From positions 65,730,607-65,794,606 of the forward strand of contig NC_077227.1 of the NCBI RefSeq assembly GCF_027887165.1: DNA of 64,000 nt, written 5' to 3'. Below the pieces are notes generated by a model. That model saw only the letters and a program-made list of their open reading frames with translations, did not search any database and was not told the origin of the DNA. Within the stretch, counting starts at the first letter, position 1; the number at the start of each line of letters is the position of its first letter. Source of the stretch: Monodelphis domestica. Taxonomy: Eukaryota > Chordata > Mammalia > Didelphimorphia > Didelphidae. Shown piece by piece: positions 1 through 10,743 of this stretch. The position numbers and the translations under genes are program-made.

Positions 1-84
1 GCTTACATTATTCAAATGATGGTTTCCATTTGAATAAAGTGAGTCTGAGAGAAAGAGAAAATGTTTTCAGCACTTTCTCAGTAA

Positions 85-210
85 AAATACCTAGCATCTA
101 CAGATCACTTTAAGGTTTACAAAGCATATTTTATAAATATGATCTAATTTGATCATCACAACAACCTTAGGAGGTAGATACTAATCATTATAGAAAACAA
201 GATTTTAGGC
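85..210 (-). repeat. MIR-like SINE fragment
   Basis: The stretch around the words gatctaatttgatcatcacaa and ggaggtagata is the usual antisense MIR body, which reads as catttgatcctcacaacaaccctgggaggtag in better copies. Both ends are eroded and the tRNA-derived head is missing. Recognised from memory of the MIR core. Confidence 0.6.
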
Positions 211-1179
211 TTGATTCTATAGGATGCTTCATATACGTATGTGTTGGGGAGGGGGTTTCCTCACAATTCCTTCAAATAATATTTTATTGAGCTTTTCCTG
301 TACCATGGATTTAATCATTCACTTTGCAGCTGAGTGCATCGCCAGTACCCAAGGAATCTTCTTAATTCCACAGTCATGTTGATGTGATCTCATCGTACTG
401 CCATTAAGGTAGATATAGATGGTAGGTGGGTGGTAATGGAGGGATTCCCTTGAACCCCTCCCCACTGATGATGAATGATGAAAAATTAATTTTTGATTTA
501 ATTAATGATGAAAATTATCATCAATTAATGATGAAAAAAGCCAGAAGTCCCTTCCTAAGAATGTCCAGATGTCCTTGGTAGATTTTCCTCATAGCCAGAT
601 CTTTCACAAAGAATCTGGGAAATCCATATGATTTTATAGACAACCAATTGTTTCAGTGATAGGTAATTATGCTTTCCTTTTATTCTCAGGGGAGATAAGG
701 GAGGAAAAACTACTTTCATGCAGCAGAACAGCCTATATTTTGCCACCATTTAGAAAAGCTTCATTAAGTGATTAAGCTGGAAAGCTTTAGGAGACAAACT
801 CCTTGAAATTTAGTGAGGAAAGAAAGATATTCTACTGTAACTATCAAAGACCTCCATTTCCACTGTGAAATGAAGTTTGCAGCAATCCAACCCATATCAG
901 AACTGACTTATGGACTGCATGAAAAATAGAATGACGGGTCTAAATATGCAAACCAATGCATGGAAATGCTAACTTTGAAACTCTTTTTCACACCTTCCCC
1001 ATCATTAGAAACAGAACTTCTAGTTTTACCGTTCTGTAAAATTTTCCACCTTTAATAGTTTGTAGCATTTTTTTTTATCAGTTGCTTGGGTATAAAAGGG
1101 GTAGTTGATGATTATGGTTGACAACTCATACAAAAAGCTCAAAGATCTCATTTCTATATCATGGTAAATAACAGTGAAT
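211..1179. other. No recognisable feature
   Basis: AT-rich sequence with a short run of repeated TTAATGATGA motifs near 480-535. The open frames here are short, lack any family resemblance and have no splice or promoter context. I see no gene or assignable repeat. Confidence 0.5.
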
Positions 1180-1440
1180 ACTATTGGACTTGTAGTAAAG
1201 AAAACCTGAATCCAGGTCCTGCCTCAGTTCTTACTGTAAAATCCCCATCATTTTGATGTCTTCTGACTTAGGAGAACAAGATTGCATTCATTTTCTGTTT
1301 CCTCATCTATAAAACTGGAGTGATATTAGGACAGGGTTGTTATTCACAGAGGTTTTGTAAGGATTCAATGTGATTTCTTGAAAGGCATTTTGAAACATTG
1401 GGATGTCTATTAATGTTAACTTATATTATTATTACTGAAA
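1180..1440 (+). repeat. MIR-like SINE, sense, eroded
   Basis: The order is that of a MIR-type SINE: an A/B-box-derived head ending in ctgaatccaggtcctgcctc, then gtttcctcatctataaaactgg, then a tail with gtaaggattcaatgtg. An insertion or divergent patch lies between head and core. Ancient mammalian SINE, no coding role. Confidence 0.6.
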
Positions 1441-1789
1441 TTACTATCTAATTTCTGACCATATAGTTTCATTATAAAATGAGAAATTGGGCAAATGAAG
1501 CAATAAAAATCTATGATCCTATAACCTAACTGATATTGTTGTCTTCACCACACCTTAAGTGTGTCAATAAATCTAATGAATGTTTCTTTCTGTAACAGGA
1601 AAAATCAAGAGTCAGCTGTCACTATTAATTAGTTAAGTTTCAGTTTCAGTTTTGAAGGAAACAGGCATTTCACATAAAAGGGAGGGCAATTTGTTCATCC
1701 ACAGTCTGGCTCTCTATCTCTTTCTCCAGCCTTATTTCAAAGTACTTCCGTTTCTGTATTCTACATTTTTAAAAAAATTCTCACATTTT
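1441..1789. other. No recognisable feature
   Basis: AT-rich single-copy-looking DNA. A pyrimidine-rich run near 1700-1790 may be the diverged left part of the L2 that follows. No gene seen. Confidence 0.45.
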
Positions 1790-1933
1790 TCCCTTTCTCT
1801 TCATTGGCTAAACTTTAGTTCAGATCCTATGTCCTGGACTATTGCTATATCTTCCTTCTAATTGGTTTCCCTTCTTCAAGTCTTTGCTCATTCTAATCCA
1901 TCCTCTTGGATTGGCAGCCAGGGAGATATTGGT
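1790..1933 (+). mobile_element. L2 LINE fragment (ORF2 region)
   Basis: The words ctggactattgctatat, cttctaattggtttccct and tctaatccatcctc follow the order seen in L2 ORF2, upstream of the better-preserved L2 at 7154-7886. The fragment ends where the 3' end of an antisense L1 begins, so it was probably the insertion target of that L1. Confidence 0.65.
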
Positions 1934-1944
1934 AGAACAACGAT

Positions 1945-2615
1945 TTCCTTTTTTATATTAATTTAATTATATTTTTTAACTTTTAAGTTTATTTAATTAA
2001 TTTAGAATTTTTTCCATGGTTACAAGAATCATATTCTTTTCCTCCCTCCTCTTCACCCATCCATCCTGTAGCCAATGTAAAATTCAACTGGGTTTTACAT
2101 GTGTCATTGATCAACACCTATTTCCATATTATTGATATTTGCATGAGGATGATCGTTTAGAGTCTACATCCCCAATCACATCCCCATCAACCGATGTGAT
2201 AAGGCAGTTGTTTTCTTTGGTGGTTCTACTCCTACAGTTTTTCCTCTGAATGTGGATAGTGTTCTTTCTTGTAAATCCCCCTTGGTTATTCAGGATCACT
2301 GCATTGCTACTAATTGGACCACAGTGTATTTGTCTCTGTGTACAATGTTTTCCTGGTTCTGCTCCTCTCGCTCTGCATCACTTCCTGGAGGTTGTTCCAG
2401 GCTCCATGGAATTCCTCCACTTTATTATTCCTTTTAGCACAATAGTATTCCATCAGCAAAATATACCACAATTTGTTCAGCCATTCCACAATTGAAGGGC
2501 ATTGCGTCATTTTCCAATTTTTGGCCACCACAAAGAGCGCAACTATGAATATTCTTGTACAAGTCTTTTTCCTTATTATCTCTTTGGGGTATAAACCCAA
2601 GAGTGCTCTGGCTGA
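1945..2615 (-). mobile_element. 5'-truncated LINE-1, 3' end
   Basis: Read on the minus strand this is the last part of L1 ORF2, then a 3' UTR and an A-rich tail (T/A-rich on plus at 1950-2010). The ORF2 C-terminus is readable on minus within 2310-2615 with the L1 signature ALFVVAKNWK, then CPSIVEWLNKLWYI and MEYYCAKRNNK. Everything upstream is absent, as expected from incomplete reverse transcription. A possible imperfect target duplication is AGAACAACGATTTCC (1934-1948) against AGAATGAATGATTTC (2623-2637). No catalytic domain remains, so this is a dead copy. Confidence 0.85.
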
Positions 2616-2649
2616 ATGATCCAGAATGAATGATTTCTCCAAATAATCC

Positions 2650-2770
2650 AGTGAGTTACACAGTTTATTAGTCTCATTTAATAGATAAGAAAACAAGCTA
2701 AGATAGTTTAAGTGATTTGCTTATAGCCAAAGAATGTTAGAAGTAGGACTCTTACCTCTAACTCAAACTT
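2650..2770 (-). repeat. MIR-like SINE fragment
   Basis: Contains the antisense MIR core words aatagataagaaaacaagc and agtttaagtgatttgct, then a diverged gccaaagaatgttagaagtagga. About half a MIR, badly eroded. Confidence 0.55.
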
Positions 2771-2814
2771 TTTTTGGTACAATATCAAATTGCTTCTTTT
2801 TAAAATGAGTTATG

Positions 2815-3025
2815 CAGTGGGCAGCTGGGTTGCTCAGTGGATTGAGAGCCAGACCTAGAGATGGAAGATCCTGGGTTCAAATTTGATCTCAGACACTTCT
2901 TAGCTGTGTGACCCTGGGCAAGTCACTTGACCCCCATTGCCTAACTCTTACTACTCTTCTACCTTGGAACCAATACATAGTATTGATTCTAAGTTGGAAG
3001 GTAAGGGTTTAAAAAATAAAATGAG
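2815..3025 (+). mobile_element. tRNA-derived SINE, Mar1-like
   Basis: Complete head-to-tail copy. It opens with gggcagctgggttgctcagtgg, which holds a tRNA-like A box, followed by a B-box-like gatcctgggttcaaattt. It continues with ctgtgtgaccctgggcaagtc and ends with accttggaaccaatacatag and ggaaggtaagggtttaaaa. That tail distinguishes it from the SINE1 type. Marsupial Mar1 SINEs are described as RTE-dependent; the name is from memory. Internal pol III promoter boxes are present but decayed. Confidence 0.8.
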
Positions 3026-3229
3026 TTATGTACACAATTCATACACACATATATCCATATAATATACCTCTCAATCTCATGCAATACCTCTACCACTTCC
3101 AAAACACAATCTTTCATAGGAGTATATTAATTGTTTACAAAAAGGAAGAGTGTCTTTAGAAATATGATAGTCTAGTCAACAAGTATTTATTAAGATTTAA
3201 TTTTGTGGGCAAAGATAGGGGAACAAACA

Positions 3230-3625
3230 GTCCTTGACTTCCTCATTATTCTTTACTCCCCCAAATATCCTCTTCAATCCAATGACACTGACCTGGCTGT
3301 TCGTCAAACAAGATCCTCTGTCTCTCAGATCTAGGTATTTTTTTCTGACTGTCTCCTATGCCTGGAATGCATTCCTTGATCTGGTCTAACTACTGACCTT
3401 ACTGGCTTCCTTTAAGTCTGAGCTAAAATCCCATCATTTATGAGAAACCTTCCCTGTCTTAATTCTAGTATTCTTTTTTAATTATTTCCAATCTGTCTTG
3501 TATGGTACTTGCTTTATAATTTGTTTGCATGGTGTCTTCCCCATTAGATTGTAAGCCCTTTGAGGATAGGGTCTGTCTTTCACTTTGCACAATGCCTGGA
3601 GCTTAGCTTAATAAATGTTTACAAT
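3230..3625 (+). mobile_element. L2 LINE 3' end
   Basis: Sense L2 tail: ccaatgacactgacctggctgttc, then tgcctggaatgc, then cccattagattgtaagccc and the closing tgcacaatgcctggagcttagc...aataaatgttt. This is the typical L2 end, which L2 machinery shares with MIR. No reading frame of length survives. Confidence 0.85.
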
Positions 3626-3890
3626 GCAACTAAGTGGTAGAGTAGATAGAGTTCAGGATCTTAAGTCAGGAAGAGCAGTCTACCTAATTTCAAATCTGAC
3701 CTCAGACATTTACTAGCTGTGTGTCCCTGGGCAAGTTATTTAACCTATTTGCCTCAGTTTCCTCAGCTGTAGAATGAGCTGGAGAAGGGAAGGGCAAATC
3801 ACTTCAATATCTTTGCTAAAAAGACATAAATATGGGATCACAAAGTGTTGGATAGGCCTGAAAAATGACTGAATAAGAACAAATAAATAT
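3626..3890 (+). mobile_element. tRNA-derived SINE, SINE1_MD-like
   Basis: Opens with gcaactaagtggtagagtagatagagt (A box), then ctgacctcagacatttac and tagctgtgtgtccctgggcaag. It continues with cctcagtttcctcagctgtagaatgagctgg, ggcaaatcacttcaatatctttgc and a tail of the type gggatcacaaag. This 250-bp layout is the commonest young SINE of the window and probably uses L1 for transposition. Confidence 0.85.
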
Positions 3891-4232
3891 TTAATTGAAT
3901 TGAATTGAAATACTAATGGGGACGTGAAATATAAAGAAGTAGACACGTACAAATTAGATACAAAATAGAAAGAAGATACCCTTAGAGAGTAAAGTTTAAG
4001 TGGATTGAGACACCCAGAAGACATCTTGCAGAAGGTCAAATTTGAACTGTCTCGCAAAGGAAATGAAAGGGTGAATCTCAAAATAGGGGATTGCAATGAA
4101 ATGGCATTGAAACTGGAGATCAAGTGTTACTTTTGAGGAATAAGAACTAATTAAGCTATAGCATTTTGAGAGAAGTAAAACATGAGAGGAAATGTAAAAA
4201 TATACTAGGTTATGCGAAGCCTTAAATGTCAG
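3891..4232 (-). mobile_element. Antisense L2, left half (interrupted)
   Basis: The stretch ends in ggttatgcgaagccttaaatgtcag. This is the antisense of the L2 sentence that normally continues into aacagaggattttatatttgatcctggaggtaataggga. That continuation is found at about 9085, so this piece and 9075-9720 appear to be the two halves of one minus-strand L2 split by the sense L2 between them. The outer part (3891-4190) is too diverged to align by eye. Confidence 0.6.
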
Positions 4233-5406
4233 GCCTCCTTATTCAAGTAACTATCCTGTTTACTTCAATAGTCTTTTCAAACATTTTCATTCCTCCTCAA
4301 ATGTCCTATGACTCCTTTCCCTCCATTTTCTCTGCTGAGAACCTTGCCTCTTATTTCACTGAAACTGAGGTCATTTGCTTTGAGCTTGCTCTTTTCCTTT
4401 CCTCATCATCTCATATTGCTCAAACACCTTCTGTCACAGTTCCTTCATCCCTGTCTTGCACAATGAAGTAACCCTTCTCCTTGTCAACCCAGGTCCCTCT
4501 CTATATGTACAAGGGATCCAATTCCTTATGGTATTCTCTCAGGAAATTATCCCCTCTCTCAATTTCAGACCATTATTTATCACCACTTTCTCTTTGTCTA
4601 CTGGATGCTTCCTTAATACCTGTATTTATGGCCATGTATACCCCATCTTCCAAAAACTACTTACTTTTTCCATCTGCCCCCAACATTTATCATCTTAAGT
4701 CTCTTTTCCATTTCATGGATAATCTCTTTAAGAAGAATATCTACAATAGGTTCCTCCATTTTCTTTTTCTCACTCTTTACTTATCTTTACAGTCTTTCTG
4801 ACCTCATCATCCATTTGAAACTACTATCTCTGAGGTAACAAGTAATCTCTTAATTGCCAAATCCAATTATCTTTCTCAATCCTCATCCTTTTTTGTATTT
4901 CTGTTGCTCTTCACAATTTTATTCTTTTCTTGAAACTTTCTTCTCTCCAGGTTTTCATGACCCTGCTCTCTCTGGTTCTCCAATCTATTTTGGTCACTTA
5001 TCAGTATCCTTTGACAGATTTTCATCCATGGTTCCACATGCTAACTATGGGTTAAAAATCAGTTGCCCCTATAATTCTAACTTGTATAGTCTTCTCTTTT
5101 ACCTTCATATATTATTTTTCTTTATTACATTATCAGCTCCCATGGATTCAGTTATCAACTCTATACTGATGATTCTCAGTTCTATTATCTAGCCCAAACT
5201 CTCTGCTAATCTCCATTCTCATGTTTCTATTCATCCACTGGACATAGTGAACAACATGTCCTAAATACATTTTACACTAAACTCACCCAAACCCTCCTCT
5301 TTACTGGAAAAATACTATTACCGTTCAGGTAGCACTATTCTCCCTGCCACCTACACTCACAATGTAGGGATCATCATTGTCTCCTCACTTTTCTCACTTC
5401 ATATAT

Positions 5407-5660
5407 TGTGAATTTTATAATTACTCTACCCTGCTTAGTCTTTAGAATTTTAGCAACCAAAGAATGTATACACCCCCACTTAAAGATCAATTGTGAGGAG
5501 GATGCCCTATGACCCCCATGTGCTAGTATAAGATAATTTTAGTATTGTGACTTAAAATCCAAATAATTGGTCACCAGGGATGATTCCCAAATAATAAAAT
5601 ACCCAAGTCAGCTGGGAATTATGGAGATTTTAATTAATAGAGAGAGAAGGAATTTAAGGA

Positions 5661-5754
<94 letters not shown>

Positions 5755-7153
5755 TTAATTGAAACTGCTCTGGCTCAGGCTGAGCCAGGCAGTAGTTAAA
5801 GGCCTTGGCCAAAGTGGCCTTCCTGAGTCTAAAGGAAAGCAAGTCAGTCTTATCATTCACCAGGAGACCATCTCCAAGGAAGCTCCAGTCCTCCACTGAA
5901 CTCAATCCCCTGAACTGAGTTCCAATTCCAATTCCACTCTGAACTGAATTGCCTCAACTGACTTTTTACCCCTCCCCTAAATTTTTATGTCTAAATTTAA
6001 ATTTTAAGAAATTTGAATTTCTTTTAATTTTTAATTTTAATTTCTTCTTTTAAATTTTAAGAAATTTTCTCTTATGTCACCTCACCTAAATTTTTATGTC
6101 AACCAATCACAGTAGACACTTTTTTCCAGGACTGCCCATTCTTATTTCTCACCACTCTTTAGTTCTTACCTTCTCTGGTTAGATTATATCTTCTGAGGTA
6201 TTTCACACTTCTTTGTTAGTTCATCCTTTGTGAGTTACTTAACCTTTTTGTGATTAATTTAACCTTTAGAGGTACTTAATACCTTTTTGTATTAGATCTA
6301 AAAATAGACTTAGCTTAAAGTTCTAGCTTCACTATAAGGTATGAATTAAGTACCTTCATTGTTCAATCAGGAGTTTACAACTTTATCTTCCCCTAAAGTA
6401 TGTCTAAGTATGTGTGGAGTAATGTAAAGTTCCCAAGACATTCCTAATTCTGTTAGACCAAGTATCTCCATTGTCACAATAAGGAAATAGCTAAGCCAAA
6501 TCTTCTAAAGTACAGTCTGAGTAGTTTTTAAGATTCACACTAGCAAGTTACAAATCAGAAACAACTGACTGGCCCCTTGGGCTATCCTAAGTCAAGCTTA
6601 AGCCACCATTGGTACATGTGAGACACAGGAAGTGATGTAAGAACTACCTATATATTTTGAGTCACTTCCTCTGATCACGCTTTCAGCATGTTGAGAGCTT
6701 TTGGTGACCTTTGGGGTGCTTGCAGTTTGGCTGACTTTGGCAGTGGAGGTCACTGTGAGTAGCTCTGTAGAGTGGTTTAGGTGAGGTGTTTTCCCTGAAT
6801 TGGTCTTGATGAGTGATTAAGGCTAACTCCCCCTTTCCTTTACCTCCTGAAGGCCATATCCCCCAAGAAGGCTCCTCATCTTGGACCAGGTCTTGTGTCT
6901 GGAAGCTGAGCTAGATTTAAACTTCTTAAAGGGCCCCTTGGCTGAGGCCTCTGAACTTCCCTTGTCTTATCCAGGCCAGAGAAAATCTTATACTCTTCCC
7001 TTCTTTTCCTTCTTAATTTCTTCCCTCTATTGTAATTAAACCACCATAAAATTCCAAACTGACTTGAGTATTTCATTGGGATTGAATTTTAATCCCTGGC
7101 AACCACTAATATAATATATTCAGTCAACAACCCTAAAACAATTACCTTTAACA
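5407..7153 (+). mobile_element. Solo LTR of an endogenous retrovirus (LTR-A)
   Basis: Begins TG, ends CA, and is flanked by ATAT on both sides (5403-5406 and 7154-7157). L2 sequence resumes without loss across it. A TATA-like tatatatttt lies near 6650 and a weak poly(A) signal, taattaaacc, near 7033. The last 100 bases (taattaaac..gacttgagt.tttcatt) resemble the end of the LTR at 7887-8848, so the two belong to related families. A (GA)n array sits inside. No internal retroviral sequence lies next to it, so recombination between two LTRs probably left this one. At 1.75 kb it is long for an LTR and may hide a further insertion. Confidence 0.75.
5661..5750. repeat. (GA)n microsatellite
   Basis: About 45 nearly uninterrupted GA units inside LTR-A. 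The Arg-Glu and Ser-Leu reading frames across it are products of the repeat and not genes. Confidence 0.97.
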
Positions 7154-7262
7154 ATATCCAATCAGTTGCCAAGTCCTAATACCTCTATTTCTGTAACATC
7201 TCATATATGCCTCCTTCTCACTTCTGAAATTTCATTAACACAAGTGTTGGACCTTTATCCCC

Positions 7263-7498
7263 TTTGTTCTTGTTCAGTTACTTTAGTCTTGTCCTACTCT
7301 ATTTAGCATTTTCTTGAAGTGGTTCACCATTTCCTTTTCCAGTCCAGTTTATAGATGAAAAACTAGGGCAAATGGGGTCAAGTGACTTGCCCAGGGTCAC
7401 AATCTATTAAGTATCTGAGATCAGATTTAAACTTAGAAAGTTGAGTCTTCCTGACTTCAGACTTGCTGCTCTATCTACTGTGCCACTTAGTTGTCCAC
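7263..7498 (-). mobile_element. SINE1_MD-like SINE, antisense, inside L2
   Basis: Reads in reverse as the SINE1 layout: tgttcagttactttagtc at the tail, ggttcaccatttccttttccag, gtgacttgcccagggtcac and the head ctctatctactgtgccacttag. It interrupts the L2 between the 7154-7262 and 7500-7886 pieces. Confidence 0.85.
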
Positions 7499-7886
7499 CT
7501 CACTTGGAAACTAATGAAAAAACACAGTGGTTTATTTCTCTTCATCAGGTTCCTCTCAACTCCAGCTCATCTTTGACTCATCTGTCAAACTGATTTTCCT
7601 AAAGCTAATTCTGACCATGTCATCCTCCCATTCAATAACCTCAAGTGGCTCTCATTAGCTACAGGATCAAATGTAAAATATTTTGTTTGGCTTTTGAAAC
7701 CCTTCATCACCAGACCTGTTTCTGTCTTTCCAATATTTTTATATTAACTTGCTCTCCTTTATATACTCTGAGGTCTAATAATATGCTCCTCACACATTAC
7801 ACTCAATTTCCAGAGTTTTCAGCATTTTCTCTGGTTATTCCCCATGGTTACCATTCTCTCCCCACATCTCGCCTCCTCCTGGATTA

Positions 7887-8848
7887 TGTAAACCTCAAAT
7901 TTCCTTAGACTTATAAATGTTGGAAATTTCACCATTGGGATATTTCATACTTGGAAAATTTCTTACTGATAGTCTATTGGAATGGGAACCCCATTGGCAT
8001 GGGAGGTTCTTTCTCTTCCCTTCTTAAGATTACTTTAGGACAGAAACCCTTTGCTGAACAATGGAAAGGACTTTGACCTATGCTTAAGCATAGAACAGGA
8101 ATTTCTTTGAGTCTTGATTGATTTTAGAATTGATACAATGGAGATACTTGGAATAAATCTCCACCCTATTCAGTCCTAATAGGATTGAGTAAGGGCTGCA
8201 GCCTAGATCAAAATTTAATTATTCCAATCTCTACCATACTCAAGTTAACAGGATTTAGAAAGGGCTGTAGCAAAGGAGTAAAGATTTAATCATTTGAAAA
8301 ATATGACCTTCAACAGACATGTGCAAAAGCCAGAAACCTCTGGGCGGTCCTGGGTTAAGCAAGAGCCTCCATTGACAGGGAAATTGATGAAGAGTGATTG
8401 GTAGATGTGAGGACTGAGGGGAGGCAACTTGGATGGTGTCCTTAAAGATAGGAGGGTCTGGAGACTGGAGGTTGAGGTTTTGGGTTGGTGTGGTTCCTGG
8501 GCTCTGAGAAGGCTTGCTCTGAAGGAAGCTGAAGGTGGGGGCCCCTGAGACTGTTTCTCCATTTTGGACACGTGAGTAATAGGGACTGATCTCTTTTCTT
8601 TGCCCCAGCTATCTAAGGGCTTGGGCCTTTTGGCCCAGCCTAAACAGAAGGGGTATTTAAGCCCTATTCCCTTCTCTCCCTTTTTCTCTCTCTCTATCTC
8701 TAATTCCTTTCTTACTCCTATTGTAATTAAACTCCAAAAAAGGCTGACGGCTGACTTGAGTTTTTCATTTAGGAATTACATAGCTGAATTCCTTGGCGAC
8801 CTTAAACTAATATATATATCAGTCTTTTAAAATGATTCCCTTGTTACA
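7887..8848 (+). mobile_element. Solo LTR of an endogenous retrovirus (LTR-B)
   Basis: Starts TGTAAACC, ends GTTACA, and is flanked by ATTA on both sides (7883-7886 and 8849-8852). The host L2 continues across the joint. The promoter-like tatttaag near 8652 is followed about 70 bases later by a poly(A)-signal-like taattaaact, which marks U3-R-U5 in the plus direction. A second copy of the first 140 bases lies at 45548-45690. A 4-bp duplication fits a gamma-type (class I) integrase; class assignment is inference. Confidence 0.85.
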
Positions 8849-9074
8849 ATTAGCAGACTGCCTTCAACTGTTTGCTAAAGTTTTACCTTTTTCAAGGATC
8901 CTTTCCCAAGCCTCCTTAATTTCAGTGCCTTCCTTCTAGGACTATCCTCAACTTATTCCTGATACGTCTTGTTTATACCCCATTAGACTGAGAAATGCTT
9001 AAAAGTAGGTATTGTTTTTTCATCTCTCTTTGTGCCACCAGTACTTTGCACAGTGCCATATTTTTCAAATGACT

Positions 9075-9720
9075 GATTATGCTAAAGTATGGATTTTATA
9101 TGTGTTTGTAAAGGTAATAGGGAGCCACTGGAGTTTACTGAACAGAGGAGTGGTATTATCTGACCTATGATTTAATTCACTTTGGCAGCTATTAAAAAAG
9201 ATGGATTTAAGTGGAGAGAAAAAACGGTATCAAAGAAAGCAATTAGAATGCAGTACACATAAGAGGGTGATAAGAGTGGTGGCTGTGAGAGTGGAGATAA
9301 AAAAGACATATTTGAGAGATGAGTAAAGGTAGACCACAATTTAGTGGCTCGTTATATGACATAAATGAGTGTGATGAGTAGAAGTTGACTAAAATTATGG
9401 TACTTAAAGATTAGGAGAAGAATGGTACATTCAATAATATTTGGGAAGTCTGGAAGAGATAGAGGTGTGGAGAGAAAGATAATGAACACTATATTTGAAA
9501 TGTTGATTTTGATATGGTTATGGAATATCAATTCAAAAGGCTCAGTTGGAAATGTAGTAGTAGAGCTCAAAAGAGAAAACAGTTGTATACATATATTAGA
9601 GTATCAGATGCATAAAGAAAATAATTAAAATTCATGGGAACTGATGATATCATCAAGGGAGAGAACAGAGAGAGAAAGTAAAAAGGGCCCAGGGTAGAGC
9701 CTTGGGGCTCTGACCAGAAT
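9075..9720 (-). mobile_element. Antisense L2, right half
   Basis: Contains the antisense L2 words ggtaatagggagccactggag, cactttggcagct, gagaaagataatgaacac, gggaactgatgatatcatcaaggg and gggcccagggtagagccttgggg. They are in the order expected for a minus-strand L2 ORF2 read from 3' to 5'. It picks up where 3891-4232 stops. Confidence 0.75.
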
Positions 9721-10262
9721 ACTATTGCTTCCTACTTTTATTTGATTTATCTTTTGTCATCAATATGCATTATTTCAGCTTTGCTTCCCTCCCTCATATT
9801 TATAATTTTCTGATATCTTTTTTATTCTTCATATCTAGTAACATACTAGTATTTTTATTCATATACTTTTCCATTTTGGTGGGCATATATTTCTAGTATT
9901 TTGTTCTCTCTACTTTGTGTCTATCTCATGTACATTCTTATTGCTATTCACATCAGTTCCAATCTATTTACTATATTTCTTGATATCTTTTCTCTACTTA
10001 GATATCTTAAAATCTTGAGTGCAATTTTGTTTTAATAAGTTATAAATGTAATTGCCATAAATTTTCAAAATATCATGTGAAAATATCATTATTTAAATTT
10101 GAATGCTAATTTATTTCTGACAATGTTGAATGTTTTCTATTTTAATTTTAACAAAATGGTGGATGGACCCTATCATTATATATTGCATGTGCAACAATTT
10201 CTGGATGATAATTGTTCAGAACAATGTAATAGTAGAGGAGGAGCTTCTCTGCCTTAGACAAC
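9721..10262. other. AT-rich DNA, no feature seen
   Basis: Pyrimidine- and AT-rich sequence without an open frame, tandem structure or recognisable repeat. Confidence 0.45.
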
Positions 10263-10743
10263 TTAGTTCTCCTGGTCTGCTCCTTTCACACTGCATCAAT
10301 TCTTAGAGGGCTTTCCAATTCACATGGAATTCCTTAGAATTCCTCCAGTTCATTATTCATTTCAGCACAATAATATTCCATCACCCACAGATACCAGTTT
10401 GTTCATCCATTCCCCAATTGAAGGGAATCCCCTCATTTTCTAATTTTTTGCTACTACAAAGAGTGCAGCTATGAACATTTTTGTACAAGTATTTTTGTTT
10501 TGTTTTTATTATCTCTTTGGGATACAAGCCCAGCAGTGGTCTGGCTAGGTCAAAGGATAGATATTATTTTAAACTCCTTTGGGCAGAGTTCCAAATTGCC
10601 CTCCAGAATGCTTGAACCAATTCACAACTCCACTAGAAACGTATTACTTTCTCAATTTTCCTACATCCCCGCCAACATTTATTATATTTCTTTGCTGCCA
10701 CATTAGCCAGTCTGCTAGGTATAAAGTGATACCTCAGAGTTGT
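10263..10743 (-). mobile_element. LINE-1 ORF2 C-terminal fragment
   Basis: On the minus strand this gives the L1 ORF2 tail. Plus-strand landmarks are ctcctggtctgctcctttcac, cacaataatattccatcac, ccatccccaattgaagg and cctccagaatgcttgaaccaatt. The 3' UTR and tail are missing at the left, so this is not a complete 3' end. The right edge is abrupt and is followed at once by L1 sequence in the opposite direction. Confidence 0.8.

Larger units (their letters stand above)
4233..9070 (+). mobile_element. Sense L2 LINE carrying three nested insertions
   Basis: Composite L2 in four pieces: 4233-5406 (ORF2 reverse-transcriptase part, with atactgatgattctcagt and actcacccaaaccctcct), 7154-7262 (atatccaatcagttgcc), 7500-7886 (tctgaccatgtcatcctcccattcaataacctcaag) and 8849-9070 (the 3' end with ttaatttcagtgccttcc, cattagactgag and tttgcacagtgcc). 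Joining the pieces restores the usual L2 order, which sizes the intervening insertions exactly. The reading frame is broken many times. About 2 kb of L2 sequence remains. Confidence 0.75.

Noticed and set aside
5567..5905. Long Arg-Glu and Ser-Leu repeat proteins on both strands
   Set aside because: They are direct translations of the (GA)n microsatellite at 5661-5750.
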